Assembly (NCBI GenBank): GCA_015501585.1
Contig: JADNRY010001033.1
Location: forward strand, 1-18,616
Origin: Rhodocollybia butyracea
Lineage: Eukaryota; Basidiomycota; Agaricomycetes; Agaricales; Omphalotaceae
Length of the DNA: 18,616 nucleotides
Direction of reading: 5' to 3'
Shown here: in pieces, positions 1 to 8,390 of the stretch
Layout of the letters: each line of letters begins with the position of its first letter
Numbering within the stretch: position 1 is the stretch's first letter
Notes under the pieces: generated by a model
Database searches by the model: none
Told to the model about the DNA's origin: nothing
The model's input: only the letters and a program-made list of their open reading frames with translations
Program-made: the position numbers and the translations under genes

Positions 1-1
1 G

Positions 2-695
2 CTGAAGGAACAGGCGAGCCGGTGGAGACTCACGGCCTCGCCAGCACTGCCGGAGGAAATTAGAACATTAGGTCAATGGCTAGCTGATGTTCTCACAGAC
101 ACGCTTTTATACGACCGTGATCTGACAGTGAGAATCACTGAACCTCATGTAAAGAATTATAATACTAAACACCCCTAGAGCCTGGAAAACGCATTTACTA
201 GGAGAGTTGCGTGGAGCTTAGATCTCTTCTGGACTCGTGCATCAACCCTCCGAAGTCGATGGTCTTTCTTGCCTTGTACTACATGAGAAGATTGTTCCCG
301 TTTCCCCTCGATCTTCCGGATGCTCTGACCTCGACCGTGCTAAAGTAATCTTTCGAGCATTTTGTATCCGTTATTGCTTGCGTTCAAATGGCTCGATGAC
401 TATTCACATTCCATAGAGAGCAACATCCCAAAGTCAAACAAAGAATTTTGGAAACTGAAACGTGAAAATCCCAAAAAATACCGTACTTGCTGGTTAGTGT
501 CCATTTTATTTCAAAATTGCCTTTTTCATTTGTTGAAACTATCGTAGGGCCGATTTCCTCTTCATGACTGTCACCGAAGTAAAAAACGTAGAGCTTGCCG
601 CGTTGGACACGCTGAACTGGAATATTTCGGTCTCCACCTCAGAGTGTCTTCTGGCTAGAGGATCTTCGCAATCATACAATGTCCCGCTCTCATAG
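2..695 (+). pseudogene. Cyclin-domain gene, 5' partial, frame-disrupted
   Basis: This is the 3' part of a fungal cyclin; it begins before the window. An open stretch runs 2-148, then a 53-bp intron 149-201 (GTAAAG, branch-like TACTAAAC, TTTACTAG) joins it in phase to 202 onward. The next exon reads like a cyclin box: LDSCINPPKSMVFLALYYMR (about 223-282), followed after frame changes near 310-345 by AFKWLDDYSHS (about 383-415). A second clean intron, 493-547 (GTTAGT to ATCGTAG), joins to VELAALDTLNWNISVSTSEC (about 588-647), the conserved end of the cyclin fold. Another one-base break follows near 640-650, because WLEDLRN continues in the neighbouring frame; otherwise the frame stops at 693-695. 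Intact splice sites and conserved motifs with several frame breaks fit a young pseudogene or indel errors in the assembly. The cyclin call rests on motif recognition; the subfamily (Pho80/Pcl-like) is only a guess. Confidence 0.6.
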
Positions 696-813
696 TCAGG
701 TATATGTGAACTTGCCAGACTAATCTTTACGACGCAAGAAGAACTCAGATGGAACTTTCCAAATGCTTCCTCTACACCCTCTCGAGCCAGTGCTTTGAGT
801 TTCACTAGGCACT

Positions 814-1218
814 TTGCGTCGCTTAGAGTGTGCTATCCTTGTTGGCATCGATCATCCATGGACGGTCTCCTATCCCGAGTCACCCAGAAAAAATGGGTTT
901 CACCCACTGCTGATTTGCGCTGCTACGAAGACGAAATGTGAGCAACCGAAACAGAACATTGGTTTTGCACCTGGTCTTCATCCATATGGACGGGATCAGT
1001 TAACGAGACCTACCGCACCCCATTGCGTTTATCTCCCCGTGAACCATATCGGGGCAAACCCACGATCTGACCTACTCTACCACCGGGCAACCCAACCACT
1101 ATCCACTTTAGACCAACATTCTTCTCCCTACTATTCAGCCCCACTCACTCCCGTCTTTCATGATCCTTGGCCAACGTACAATTTAACAGTACCTGCTCAT
1201 CGTTATAACGATTTATAG
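814..1218 (+). CDS. Possible C-terminal tail of the cyclin gene, Pro/Tyr/His-rich
   Basis: This 134-codon open stretch on the cyclin strand has no recognisable domain. It is rich in Pro, Tyr, His and Thr towards its end (for example HSSPYYSAPLTPVFHDPWPT) and stops at 1216-1218. Fungal cyclins often carry long low-complexity tails after the cyclin box, and a plausible intron start (GTATATG at 700, with possible acceptors at 738 or 748) lies between the two. I could not find a splice that joins them cleanly in frame. It may be the tail exon of the cyclin, a separate small gene, or a chance ORF; the methionine at 814 need not be a real start. Confidence 0.35.
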   Translation: MRRLECAILVGIDHPWTVSYPESPRKNGFHPLLICAATKTKCEQPKQNIGFAPGLHPYGRDQLTRPTAPHCVYLPVNHIGANPRSDLLYHRATQPLSTLDQHSSPYYSAPLTPVFHDPWPTYNLTVPAHRYNDL

Positions 1219-1713
1219 AACGCAATCTGTAATTAATAATGAACAAGATAACGATCCACGGAATACGTGTACAAGTCATCAGCTAAGAAAACATCCAGTA
1301 AAACACAAGGGGTAGAAAGAGATATTACAGGTTTCGTGTAACTGGTCTCGTCCTTAATTTCGCTGAGGAATTAACTTCGCCCCTTCAAAGAAGAACCTCC
1401 CTAATGGAGAAGTCGCGATCGTAAAAGTGTTGAAGCGCAACCCCAGCATACTAGGTGTCCAGATGCAAGTCGTGAGGACTTCGATGTTCGCGAAATTCTA
1501 CGATGGCGAGGGAGATTTCGTTCCTGATATCGACGCAACTTGACAGCTGTATTCTCCGGGGTTTTAATATTTCACCTCAATTACTGGCCGCTGAACTGCC
1601 GCAATTACGCGATTAATGAGCCAGCCGAATTATAGCAGGATGGTACCTAACATTAGGAGCCAAGAGAAAACTTTGTAGTCACGAAGAATATTTCAAATCA
1701 CCTCCGAACGCTG
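1219..1713. other. Intergenic spacer, nothing recognised
   Basis: About 495 bp between the cyclin gene and the Ty3 insertion. I saw no ORF of note, no tRNA-like fold, no repeat and no transposon end on either strand. Before the Ty3 element arrived, this sequence continued directly into what is now 12852 onward. Confidence 0.5.
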
Positions 1714-1718
1714 AATAC
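1714..1718. repeat. Target-site duplication AATAC, left copy
   Basis: AATAC lies directly before the left LTR at 1719 and again directly after the right LTR at 12847-12851. The match shows that 1719-12846 entered as one unit. Confidence 0.85.
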
Positions 1719-1978
1719 TGGAAGCCTGCGTACAGGCAACACTAGAAAACCGAGATAGAAAGAGATGAACTCACGATCACACAAGGTTAATATACACGAG
1801 ATGTGGTATTAAGATGGTAGCTATCAAGTAGAGAAGATGGGAGTCAGGAAGAAGGAACCGTAATGTAAAGTAGTGATACTTATACATATCGATAACGTGA
1901 CGTGAATATGAAAGCATGTGATCGATAGCGCGACGTGAGGTGTGAGGGTAGGGTAGTAACACGTAGAGCGTGCTTACA
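1719..1978 (-). repeat. 3' LTR of the Ty3 element
   Basis: 260 bp, reading TGTAAGCACG to GGCTTCCA on the minus strand (TG...CA). Compared with the other LTR it has a 6-bp extra piece near 1790 and two differences, both at CpG sites that are CpG here and TpG or CpA in the right copy. It still holds about 14 CpG, unlike the pol region. Confidence 0.9.
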
Positions 1979-1991
1979 CTCTCCCCTCTCT
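1979..1991 (-). other. Polypurine tract of the Ty3 element
   Basis: On the minus strand AGAGAGGGGAGAG lies directly against the start of the 3' LTR, where plus-strand DNA synthesis is primed in Ty3 elements. Confidence 0.75.
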
Positions 1992-2149
1992 AAAACAAGC
2001 ATAGAATGCAAAAATGAAAAAATGAAACAACATTAGCCAAGCAACAGGGAGATGATAAAGTAATAAGGTAAACCACGGCCAACCCCCTTGGGGCCACCCG
2101 ATAAACAAAGAAAGGGAGAAGGACCAGACCTCAACCCATCAGACGCCTC

Positions 2150-2783
2150 CCACAGATCTAAAGCTTTGCAATCTTGTAATTCGCGACCAGGTAACCAAGA
2201 GTCAGAGTCAGGTCCATAACCTTTTCAATGAACGAGGGACTGTTTGCCACGCCTGTGCACGCGTTCATCGATAATCTGTTCAATCTCCCATTCCGAAATA
2301 CCTTCAGCAGTAACGATAGGACCGGGTTGAGGTAGTGAATGTTGTGGGAAGAGAGATGGGTCATTATCGACATAAGCCTTCAACTCATCAACGTGGAAAG
2401 TAGGAAAGATGTTCAGATGCGAAGGAAGATCTAGAGTATAAGTGGAAAAATCAGCATGGACATCAGTAATGGTGTATGGGCCATCAAATCGGGGAAAAAA
2501 ACTTAGCAGCATGTTTCTCACCTTTCTGTTTGTATTCATTCTTCCGATGATGAGTCATCAACATTACTCTATCACCAATAGCAAATGTGACCTCTGAGTG
2601 ATGGTGCCGATTGACAAACCGGGCTTGGTCAATTTTGCAGCAAGGAGAGAATCCTTGGCCTCCAAGACATTAGTCTTGATCTGTTGAATGAGTGAGTGGG
2701 CGTCAAATACCGAATCAGAAGAGGCAGTGTTGGGCAAGGGAGCAAGAGCAGGGATGATACGAGGAGAGAAACCAGAATGTAGC
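2150..2783 (-). pseudogene. Ty3 integrase C-terminus and chromodomain
   Basis: This continues the integrase interrupted at 6964. Read on the minus strand from 2783 it gives HSGFSPRIIPALAPLP, a linker, then the end of the integrase with RFDGPYTITDVHADFSTYTL and FPTFHVDELKAYVDND. A chromodomain follows: SEWEIEQIIDER ... KGYGPDSDSWLPGRELQD. Chromodomains at this place define chromoviruses and direct insertion towards marked chromatin. The Trp before KGYGP has become TGA (2225-2227), which one G>A change explains. Two apparent one-base indels lie at homopolymers near 2637 (A run) and 2500 (T run). After the chromodomain the frame runs on for a few dozen codons, then 3' untranslated sequence leads to the polypurine tract. 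Confidence 0.85.
2779..2783. repeat. Target-site duplication GTAGC of LTR-A, left copy
   Basis: GTAGC at 2779-2783 matches 6960-6964. Joining the two sides there restores a continuous integrase frame (FSGFQL to HSGFSP on the minus strand). Confidence 0.85.
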
Positions 2784-2918
2784 TGACAAGGTCGTGCAAC
2801 CTAGGCCGGAATGGAAGTGGAGCAGATGTAGGGCTGAAAGGCAAGATCAGAATTGTGGAAGAATATCCAGAGTAGACTACAAGGCCGAGGAAAAGGTGGG
2901 ACTTCAGTGAAGCTATTA
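2784..2918. repeat. Solo LTR-A, left part
   Basis: The first 135 bp (plus-strand order) of an LTR of about 828 bp that starts TGACAAGG here and ends GTAACA at 6959. It was inserted into the Ty3 integrase and later split by the gag-only element. No internal retrotransposon region goes with it, so it is a solo LTR, the usual product of recombination between the two LTRs of a full element. I do not recognise its family. Confidence 0.75.
2914..2918. repeat. Target-site duplication TATTA of the gag-only element, left copy
   Basis: TATTA directly precedes the 5' LTR at 2919 and directly follows the 3' LTR at 6262-6266. Confidence 0.85.
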
Positions 2919-3171
2919 TGTAACGCCTCCGCCTCTCCATAATCACCACTGACCGTATCCGGCGATACGGTCATCCTAGACGCCGCCGATAGACCAAACG
3001 GTCTATCTTATCATTCTATTTATTATTAATTATATAATAAATCCGTTACTATAAGTATCGTACGATTACTTAAGAGTCTAGTTAGTCTTTTACACCGTCG
3101 TACACACAATAGTATCCTATTTGTCGTGTTCACCGGTGTTCTTAAGGACTTTGCCCATAGGGCGCGTTATA
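2919..3171 (+). repeat. 5' LTR of the gag-only element
   Basis: 253 bp from TGTAACGCC to GCGCGTTATA, so the ends are TG...TA with near-inverted TGTAAC/GTTATA. Strong hairpins are visible: 2950-2973 (10-bp stem, loop CGGC), 2988-3007 (8-bp stem, loop AAAC) and an AT-rich one at 3018-3042 (9-bp stem, loop 7). No clear TATA box was picked out apart from the AT-rich stretch 3018-3042. Confidence 0.9.
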
Positions 3172-3340
3172 CTTTTTTGAACATCAAAAAATTACTATTG
3201 TGTGAATAACACAAAGCTATTAGTTAAAACAAGCTAAAAACAGTTATACTACCAAGTATAACAATCATTATTCCAACTCGCTTCACAAGCTATACAAACC
3301 CGCTCCATTTTTCCTTCTCGCTATATCATTTGCTGTCCCC

Positions 3341-5613
3341 ATGACCTCTCGAAATCAATCAGAGAAGTCACATCAGAGTGTGCGCGATCGCGCACCTTCC
3401 AGTCGTGGTGACGTGTCACCACACTCAATCTATTCAGTCGCATCAGCGACTCATTCTGTACATGCGTCTGAAAGACAGCACTACAGGCAGGACAAGAGTC
3501 CACCTAATGAACAGTCTATGACTATTCGTAAGAAACGGCCAACCCGAGAGGGTTTAAGTGAGATTTCTTCTGCGCTACGAGATGTAGCGGCATCACTCGA
3601 CAAGAGTACGCAAGTACTCAATCGTATTCTCAATATAACTGAGAAATGGGATGCATCTAGCATCTGATCTAATGAAGAAAGATCTTCTTCATCGAGAAAC
3701 AGCAATAGAATCACTATTGCTGCACCCACACCGAGACGGACTGCCGTCACACCACCGGTATTGCACAACGCAACACCATATATTCATACCGAGACAAACA
3801 ACTCGGTACGCCAATGGCGTGAGACTGTGCCCAAGGCACCGTCAGTCCAACAATCACTGTTGGACGAACAGTATTCACAAGGGATGACCAATTCACCCCG
3901 TCATGTTCCTGTATTCCGACAGGAATACACACCAGTGTCAGTAACTATACCGACACCCATCTACACATCCCGCATGAGACAGAGTCCCAATGCGGAGGCA
4001 GCGTCTCTGACACTGCGAGGTCCCAGGCCATTACCGGTGACCAAATCTTGCTCACCACAAAGCGCGGTGAACATTAAAAGTGAACCGAAGTTACCTTGTA
4101 ACTTCAATCAGGTAGTAGCGATACCACCACAGGAAAGTACAATGTACTTCCCTACTGCAAGGGCGCCAATGGTACCCAATATTATTACACCTCCAGTAGT
4201 TGTACCAAACACTACTGGAAATCATTCCAGTATGGGACCGCAACACGGTATCCTTCCGGTAGTTCCTACTACCATATCCATCGCCCCGGCGACACAAAGT
4301 GTTGCCCCTCCGGTAGTACACACTACCGTAAGACTGCCCAAATTGCCGCCCAGCAATGCGCCAGAGCCAAGTTCAATGCCAGTACCAACGGTATTGGCTG
4401 AGTTGCAACCACAGCCGCTTCCATTGGGAGTAGCTAAAGATTGGATGAGTCGCATAGCGATTCAACGCCAACATAACACCAGTCTCCGAGATTTTGGATT
4501 CGCGCCATCTGGGCTTCCCGACCAAATGGTGGGATATAATGTCGACGGAATACCCGTTGATAAATTGACTACTCCCAGAGAAATCTGGGATCGATTTTAC
4601 ATTCCACCTGCTGAGTCCTTTCCAGGACCAAGCAATAATGCCGGAGCGAAAGCGCCTAGCAAAAAATCCCGTGAAGGGGGGAGGAAGCACAAGAGTGCTA
4701 AATCCAAAGGCCGCAAACGCAGGCCATGGTCGGATGAATCATCTGACTCTAGTGATACCGAGTCAAATACTGACTCTTCGTCTGATGCCTCTTGGCTAGA
4801 CAAATTTGCTACCCATAAGGGTAAAATTACTCCTAATGAGCGCCGTAAAATACTGCGTTCACTTGCATCTAAGATGCGAGAAACAACAGGTGACGACGAA
4901 CGTCGTTCCCGATGGAAACACAAGGTACACAAAGTGTACCGTAAACAAATTCGAGATAAGGTAGGGAATCCTATCCCTCCCATTGAGAGCCGTAAAGCTC
5001 TTAAAGTTCCATCTCCGGAGGTCTATGACGGATCTCCGGATGTCGATGTCTTCGAGCGGTGGCTAATGTCACTTCTCCAATGGATGGTAGTCAACCGCAT
5101 GTGCGGTGACGATTACGATGCTACACGGACTGCCGTGCTTGGCATGTTTCTAAAGGGCAAAGCCCTTGACTGGTATAACGACGAAGTCGCTGGTATACAC
5201 CGCACTGTCCTTAAGTGGACATTTGAAGGCGCCATCATTGGTGTCTTTGATCGTTGCATCCAAGCAACGACCATTCATCAAGCTGCACGGCAGTTTGACC
5301 TTATTGAGTATTCACCCGATACGGGTGTGAGGGATTATTATTCCTCACTTACACGATGGGCATCACGGATGATGCAACAATGCGGAAACGGTTCATTGAG
5401 GGATTACCCTTCAATATTATCAGGCAACTCACGAACGAGGGGATCGTTCCGGAGTATGCCAAATTAGAAGTGATGGTCAGTGCCGTCACACGCATTGAGG
5501 ACCACACGGCCCTCACTAAATATTATGTCTCTTCTAGGAATAGAGACGATGAACTTGAATCATCAGAACACCCCGATGAGTCGGACACCGAGAACATTAA
5601 AAAATGTTCTTGA
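3341..5613 (+). pseudogene. Retrotransposon Gag (capsid), one in-frame TGA and one frameshift
   Basis: The frame opens at ATG 3341, is broken by TGA at 3665-3667, and stays open in the same frame to 5467. The first third is Ser/Pro/Thr-rich and probably disordered. A basic stretch (KKSREGGRKHKSAKSKGRKR, about 4660-4720) is followed by an acidic Ser/Asp/Glu stretch. The capsid domain starts near 5000 with VPSPEVYDGSPDVDVFERWL and includes LKGKALDWYNDEV, typical of Ty3-type Gag. Near 5350-5380 the homology moves to another frame (DDATMRKRFIEGLP), which continues to 5613. Gag coats the RNA in virus-like particles. No zinc knuckle and no protease follow. The TGA may be a mutation or a readthrough site; the shift looks like a short deletion between GATG repeats, or a recoding site. 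Confidence 0.75.
3665..3692 (+). promoter_or_regulatory. In-frame TGA followed by an 8-bp hairpin
   Basis: TGA at 3665-3667 is followed four bases later by a perfect hairpin, ATGAAGAA-AGATC-TTCTTCAT (3672-3692). The same frame then stays open for exactly 600 codons. This arrangement resembles stop-codon readthrough signals, but the next bases (TCT) are not the best known leaky context, and hairpins are everywhere in this element. Confidence 0.3.
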
Positions 5614-6008
5614 GCCAATCGAGGAGGACACCTCCTTAAGTATCGGAAAGGATAAACCTTCCGAATGATTTATTGGTTTATTCCAACGCCCAGGTAATAT
5701 GCCTTACCTGGGCATCACTACTTATCCTCAGCCCGGATTCTCACTGAGAATCCTCATTAAGCAATACTCGGAAACTTCTGAGTCTGCGCGTTGAACATTC
5801 GGACATTTCCGAATCAAATCATGCTCTAGTGGTACGCCCCACTATTGTTTGATTCGGACAAGTCCGAAAATCTGATGCGCCGCATCAATTAATCCCGTAC
5901 TTGATACGAGATCATTCTATGTTAAACCAAATTAAAAATGGTTTGGATGGTGATGATGTCATTACCACTTTCGATTCACATCCCTGATGTTAATCTGGTG
6001 GGGGAGGG
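5614..6008 (+). other. 3' noncoding region of the gag-only element with strong hairpins
   Basis: 395 bp between the end of the Gag frame and the 3' LTR, without coding potential that I can support. It holds the strongest hairpins outside the LTRs: GCCCAGGTAA/TTACCTGGGC at 5688-5713, GGATTCTC/GAGAATCC at 5735-5753, plus stems at 5622, 5797, 5827, 5853, 5873 and 5924. It ends in the polypurine tract at 6000-6008. A role in RNA packaging is possible but not shown. Confidence 0.55.
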
Positions 6009-6261
6009 TGTAACGCCTCCGCCTCTCCATAATCACCACTGACCGTATCCGGCGATACGGTCATCCTAGACGCCGCCGATAGACCAAACGGTCTATCTTA
6101 TCATTCTATTTATTATTAATTATATAATAAATCCGTTACTATAAGTATCGTACGATTACTTAAGAGTCTAGTTAGTCTTTTACACCGTCGTACACACAAT
6201 AGTATCCTATTTGTCGTGTTCACCGGTGTTCTTAAGGACTTTGCCCATAGGGCGCGTTATA
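6009..6261 (+). repeat. 3' LTR of the gag-only element
   Basis: 253 bp, identical to 2919-3171 along its whole length by direct comparison. It is preceded by GGGGGAGGG and followed by the TATTA duplication at 6262-6266. Confidence 0.9.
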
Positions 6262-6959
6262 TATTAGCAACACCCCCAACACACCACCAAGGTTGTCCCA
6301 GAAGGAGAGGAAGTAAAGTGCAAGGAATCACCGAGATTGGACCAAGGTATAGGCGTGAGAATAGTCCGAGGTATGTCCGAGGTAGGGACCGAGCCGAGTC
6401 AGCCGGTATCGGACAGAACAGCGAGAATAAGGAACAAAGAAAGACTTAAGGAAGCTCGGAAAAGTATGCAATAACTGGTATAACTTGATTTTTGGCTGAG
6501 GAACAATAGTACAAAGTACCTAGCTTATATACAAGTGCCCTAACTGTTAAATAAAGACAATAAAGTTGGACCGAGGTAATGCCAAGGCCGGAACGAGGTG
6601 GAATCAATACAAATGATAAAACAATAAGCAATAGAGTAGAAAAGACAAAAGAGATGAACATCGGTGCACTGCGGACCGCCGTGGGAAAGTAGTGAGTACC
6701 GAAAGAGTCCACCGATATATCAGGCCGAAGGTATGGCTGATAAAGGTGTCGGAAATGTGAGTGCCGAAGTAGGAGTGAATTTGTGAAGTCCAAAGGTATA
6801 TCGGAAGGGATAAAATAGAGAATGGAGTTTCGGAGCCGCCAGAGGTCATGGGAACTATCGGACCTGTGAGAGACCGTGAGAGAAGGTAAGGGAATCTTGG
6901 AGAGTCTCGGAATGAGCCGGAACATCTCGGAATAATGATGGAAAGGCATGAATGTAACA
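6262..6959. repeat. Solo LTR-A, right part (with TATTA duplication)
   Basis: The remaining 693 bp of LTR-A after the TATTA copy at 6262-6266, ending GTAACA at 6959 and followed by GTAGC. The minus strand carries a TATA-like GTATATAAG near 6533-6525, which hints that the LTR is read leftward. The motif CCGA/TCGG occurs dozens of times, for example TCCGAGGTA twice near 6366-6385. A 167-codon minus-strand open stretch (6949-6446) has no recognisable domain and I treat it as chance. CpG is abundant, unlike in the Ty3 pol around it. Confidence 0.75.
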
Positions 6960-6964
6960 GTAGC
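6960..6964. repeat. Target-site duplication GTAGC of LTR-A, right copy
   Basis: Matches 2779-2783. It marks where LTR-A entered the integrase frame. Confidence 0.85.
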
Positions 6965-7866
6965 TGAAAACCAGAGAAACCCATTGAGTCATTGACTGTG
7001 TTCATCAACTCGAAACAAATGCAGGGCAGAGCTTGAGACCATCCCTTTTGATTATGTTTGACATGATACCATAACATTTGGATGACAGTCTTGTTAGAGT
7101 GCTTGCTGGAACCATCTGTCTGTGGATGGTAAGAAGTCGACATCTTCAGTCAAACCCCAGAGAGTTTGTGCAGAGAAGACCAGAAATTGGAAATGAAAAG
7201 ATGATCATGGTCGGAAACAATTTCATTGGGGAGGCCATTCTTGCAATACCAATGATCAAAAAACAGCTGTGCACATTGTGGTGCAATGAGGTTGGTGCGA
7301 CAGGGTATGATATGGATGTCTGCACCAATACAGTCAGTAATCATCAAAATACAATTGAAGCCGGAGTCTTCAGGAAGGGGGCCAATAAAATCCATGGCTA
7401 CAGAACCAAAACAAGGATCTGGGACAGGGAGTGGGTGGAGAGGGCCAACTTTACATTGCGTCGAGCCTTTATTCCTCTGACAGTCATCACAGCCCGGGAC
7501 ATAGGCCTTCTCAAGATCACGGCACATATTAGGCCAGTAATATTCATCGCGGAGGGACGCATAGGACTTATCAAAGCCAAAGTGGCCCAGACTGTCATGA
7601 GCAAGATGGTATAGATCCTCGCGGATTGTACCATGACGAGGTACAATAAGGCGATTTCCGGAGTACCAGAGACCTGATTTCTCATCAAAGTGGACTAGAG
7701 GCATCCCGGTGCAAGAGGTAGCAAGGTCTTTACACCAAGGATCAATATCATAACCTTCAATTATCTGGGTGAGTATTGAGGCATCTGCCGATATCTCCAA
7801 CGTAGCAGCCACTGGAAGAGTGGGAGGGTCTGGTGGACATGAAGAAGCCAGAAGATGGGCTGTAGA
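6965..7866 (-). pseudogene. Ty3 integrase, zinc-binding and catalytic domains
   Basis: The minus strand holds an HHCC zinc-binding domain (HDSLGH ... CDDC, about 7600-7480) and the catalytic core beginning AMDFIGPLPEDSGF, with the first Asp in MDF and the second in SDHDHLF. The third catalytic residue, the Glu expected in TDGSSE, is Lys here (TDGSSKHSNK, about 7110). This would abolish strand transfer. A TGA at 7150-7152 interrupts the core just before LKMSTSYHPQTDG; CGA>TGA would explain it. Another TGA near 7866 separates RNase H from integrase. No indel is seen. The frame continues across LTR-A into 2783. Confidence 0.88.
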
Positions 7867-7868
7867 TC

Positions 7869-8390
7869 AGGGGAAAGAGTCACGAATGAGCAGAATTGGG
7901 AGACTATTGGTGGATTCATCATCATCACAGTATGCATACAGATGACGGGCAGAACTGAATGCCTGCTCTGAGTCTTCAATGCGAGAGAGGGCATCAGCAA
8001 CAAAATTGTCCTCTTCTGCAACATAGACGATTGTGCAATCAAACTGTGAGAAGAATTCCATCCACCGGGCTTGGCGACGAGAAAGATCTTTCTGTTTGTG
8101 GAAGTTTTCAAGAGTACAATGGTCAGTGATGATGGTGAATGGACAACCAAGAAGATCAACGCGCCATTTTTTCAGTGCATGAATAATGGCCAGCATCTTC
8201 TTTTCATGGACAGGGTAATTCAGTTCCGCCCCTTTAAATGTGCATGAATCAAAAGATACAGGTCAAGCCATTTCCCAAGTCTTGCCAAAACTGAGCACAG
8301 CACCTGAGCATTTATCACTTGCGTCAGTAGTGACAAAGATCTGGTAACCATCATTGAGGAGGTCATGGTCAATGACGGTGAGGCATTCCT
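7869..8390 (-). pseudogene. Ty3 RNase H domain
   Basis: Minus strand. The catalytic acidic residues can be placed: Asp in FVTTDASDK, Glu in KGAELNYPVHEK, Asp in ITDHCTLENF, and Asp in FVADALSR. RNase H removes the RNA strand after cDNA synthesis. A TGA at 8263-8265 interrupts the domain between GKTWEMA and PVSFDS, where one C>T in CGA would do it. The frame otherwise runs unbroken to about 7867. Trp-Met-Glu-Phe-Phe-Ser after RRQAR is typical of fungal Ty3 elements. Confidence 0.85.

Larger units (their letters stand above)
2950..5966 (+). repeat. Dense array of short perfect inverted repeats
   Basis: Examples, with stem length: 2950-2973 (10), 2988-3007 (8), 3018-3042 (9), 3243-3262 (8), 3380-3395 (16-bp palindrome), 3405-3422 (8), 3672-3692 (8), 3700-3722 (9), 3787-3808 (7), 3845-3865 (8), 3906-3925 (7), 4087-4105 (8), 4192-4219 (9), 4311-4328 (7), 4573-4590 (7, loop GAAA), 4924-4940 (7), 5251-5270 (7), 5591-5610 (8), 5688-5713 (10), 5735-5753 (8), 5797-5814 (7), 5853-5868 (7), 5873-5887 (7). 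About 14 more have 6-bp stems, and a few more 5-bp or wobble-closed ones were noted. They differ in sequence, lie in LTR, leader, coding and trailing parts, and are spaced mostly 20-80 nt apart. Reading for similar pairs in UBA1 and the Ty3 pol showed nothing comparable. Confidence 0.8.
2919..6261 (+). mobile_element. Gag-only non-autonomous LTR retrotransposon, recent insertion
   Basis: A 3343-bp element with two 253-bp LTRs that I found identical base for base (2919-3171 and 6009-6261), a perfect TATTA duplication, and a polypurine tract (GGGGGAGGG) against the 3' LTR. Its only coding capacity is a Gag with a capsid domain, itself broken by one in-frame TGA and one frameshift. There is no protease, RT, RNase H or integrase, so it must be moved in trans. 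It sits inside LTR-A, which sits inside the Ty3 integrase, making it the youngest of the three. From LTR to LTR it is filled with short perfect inverted repeats. Confidence 0.88.

Noticed and set aside
4091..4983. Several minus-strand ORFs opposite Gag (4321-4091, 4690-4373, 4983-4597)
   Set aside because: They mirror the Gag frame; inverted repeats in the sequence tend to keep both strands open. No domain is visible.
2950..5966. Regularly spaced palindromes as a CRISPR array or a tRNA cluster
   Set aside because: The stems differ in sequence from one another, there are no repeated units or spacers, and no tRNA cloverleaf can be drawn; the setting is a fungal LTR element.
6446..6949. 167-codon minus-strand open stretch
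   Set aside because: It lies wholly inside solo LTR-A, has no domain, and its composition follows the repeated CCGA words of the LTR.
7078..7614. 178-codon open stretch on the plus strand
   Set aside because: It lies opposite the integrase frame, which has clear HHCC and catalytic-core motifs; the plus-strand protein has no recognisable domain.
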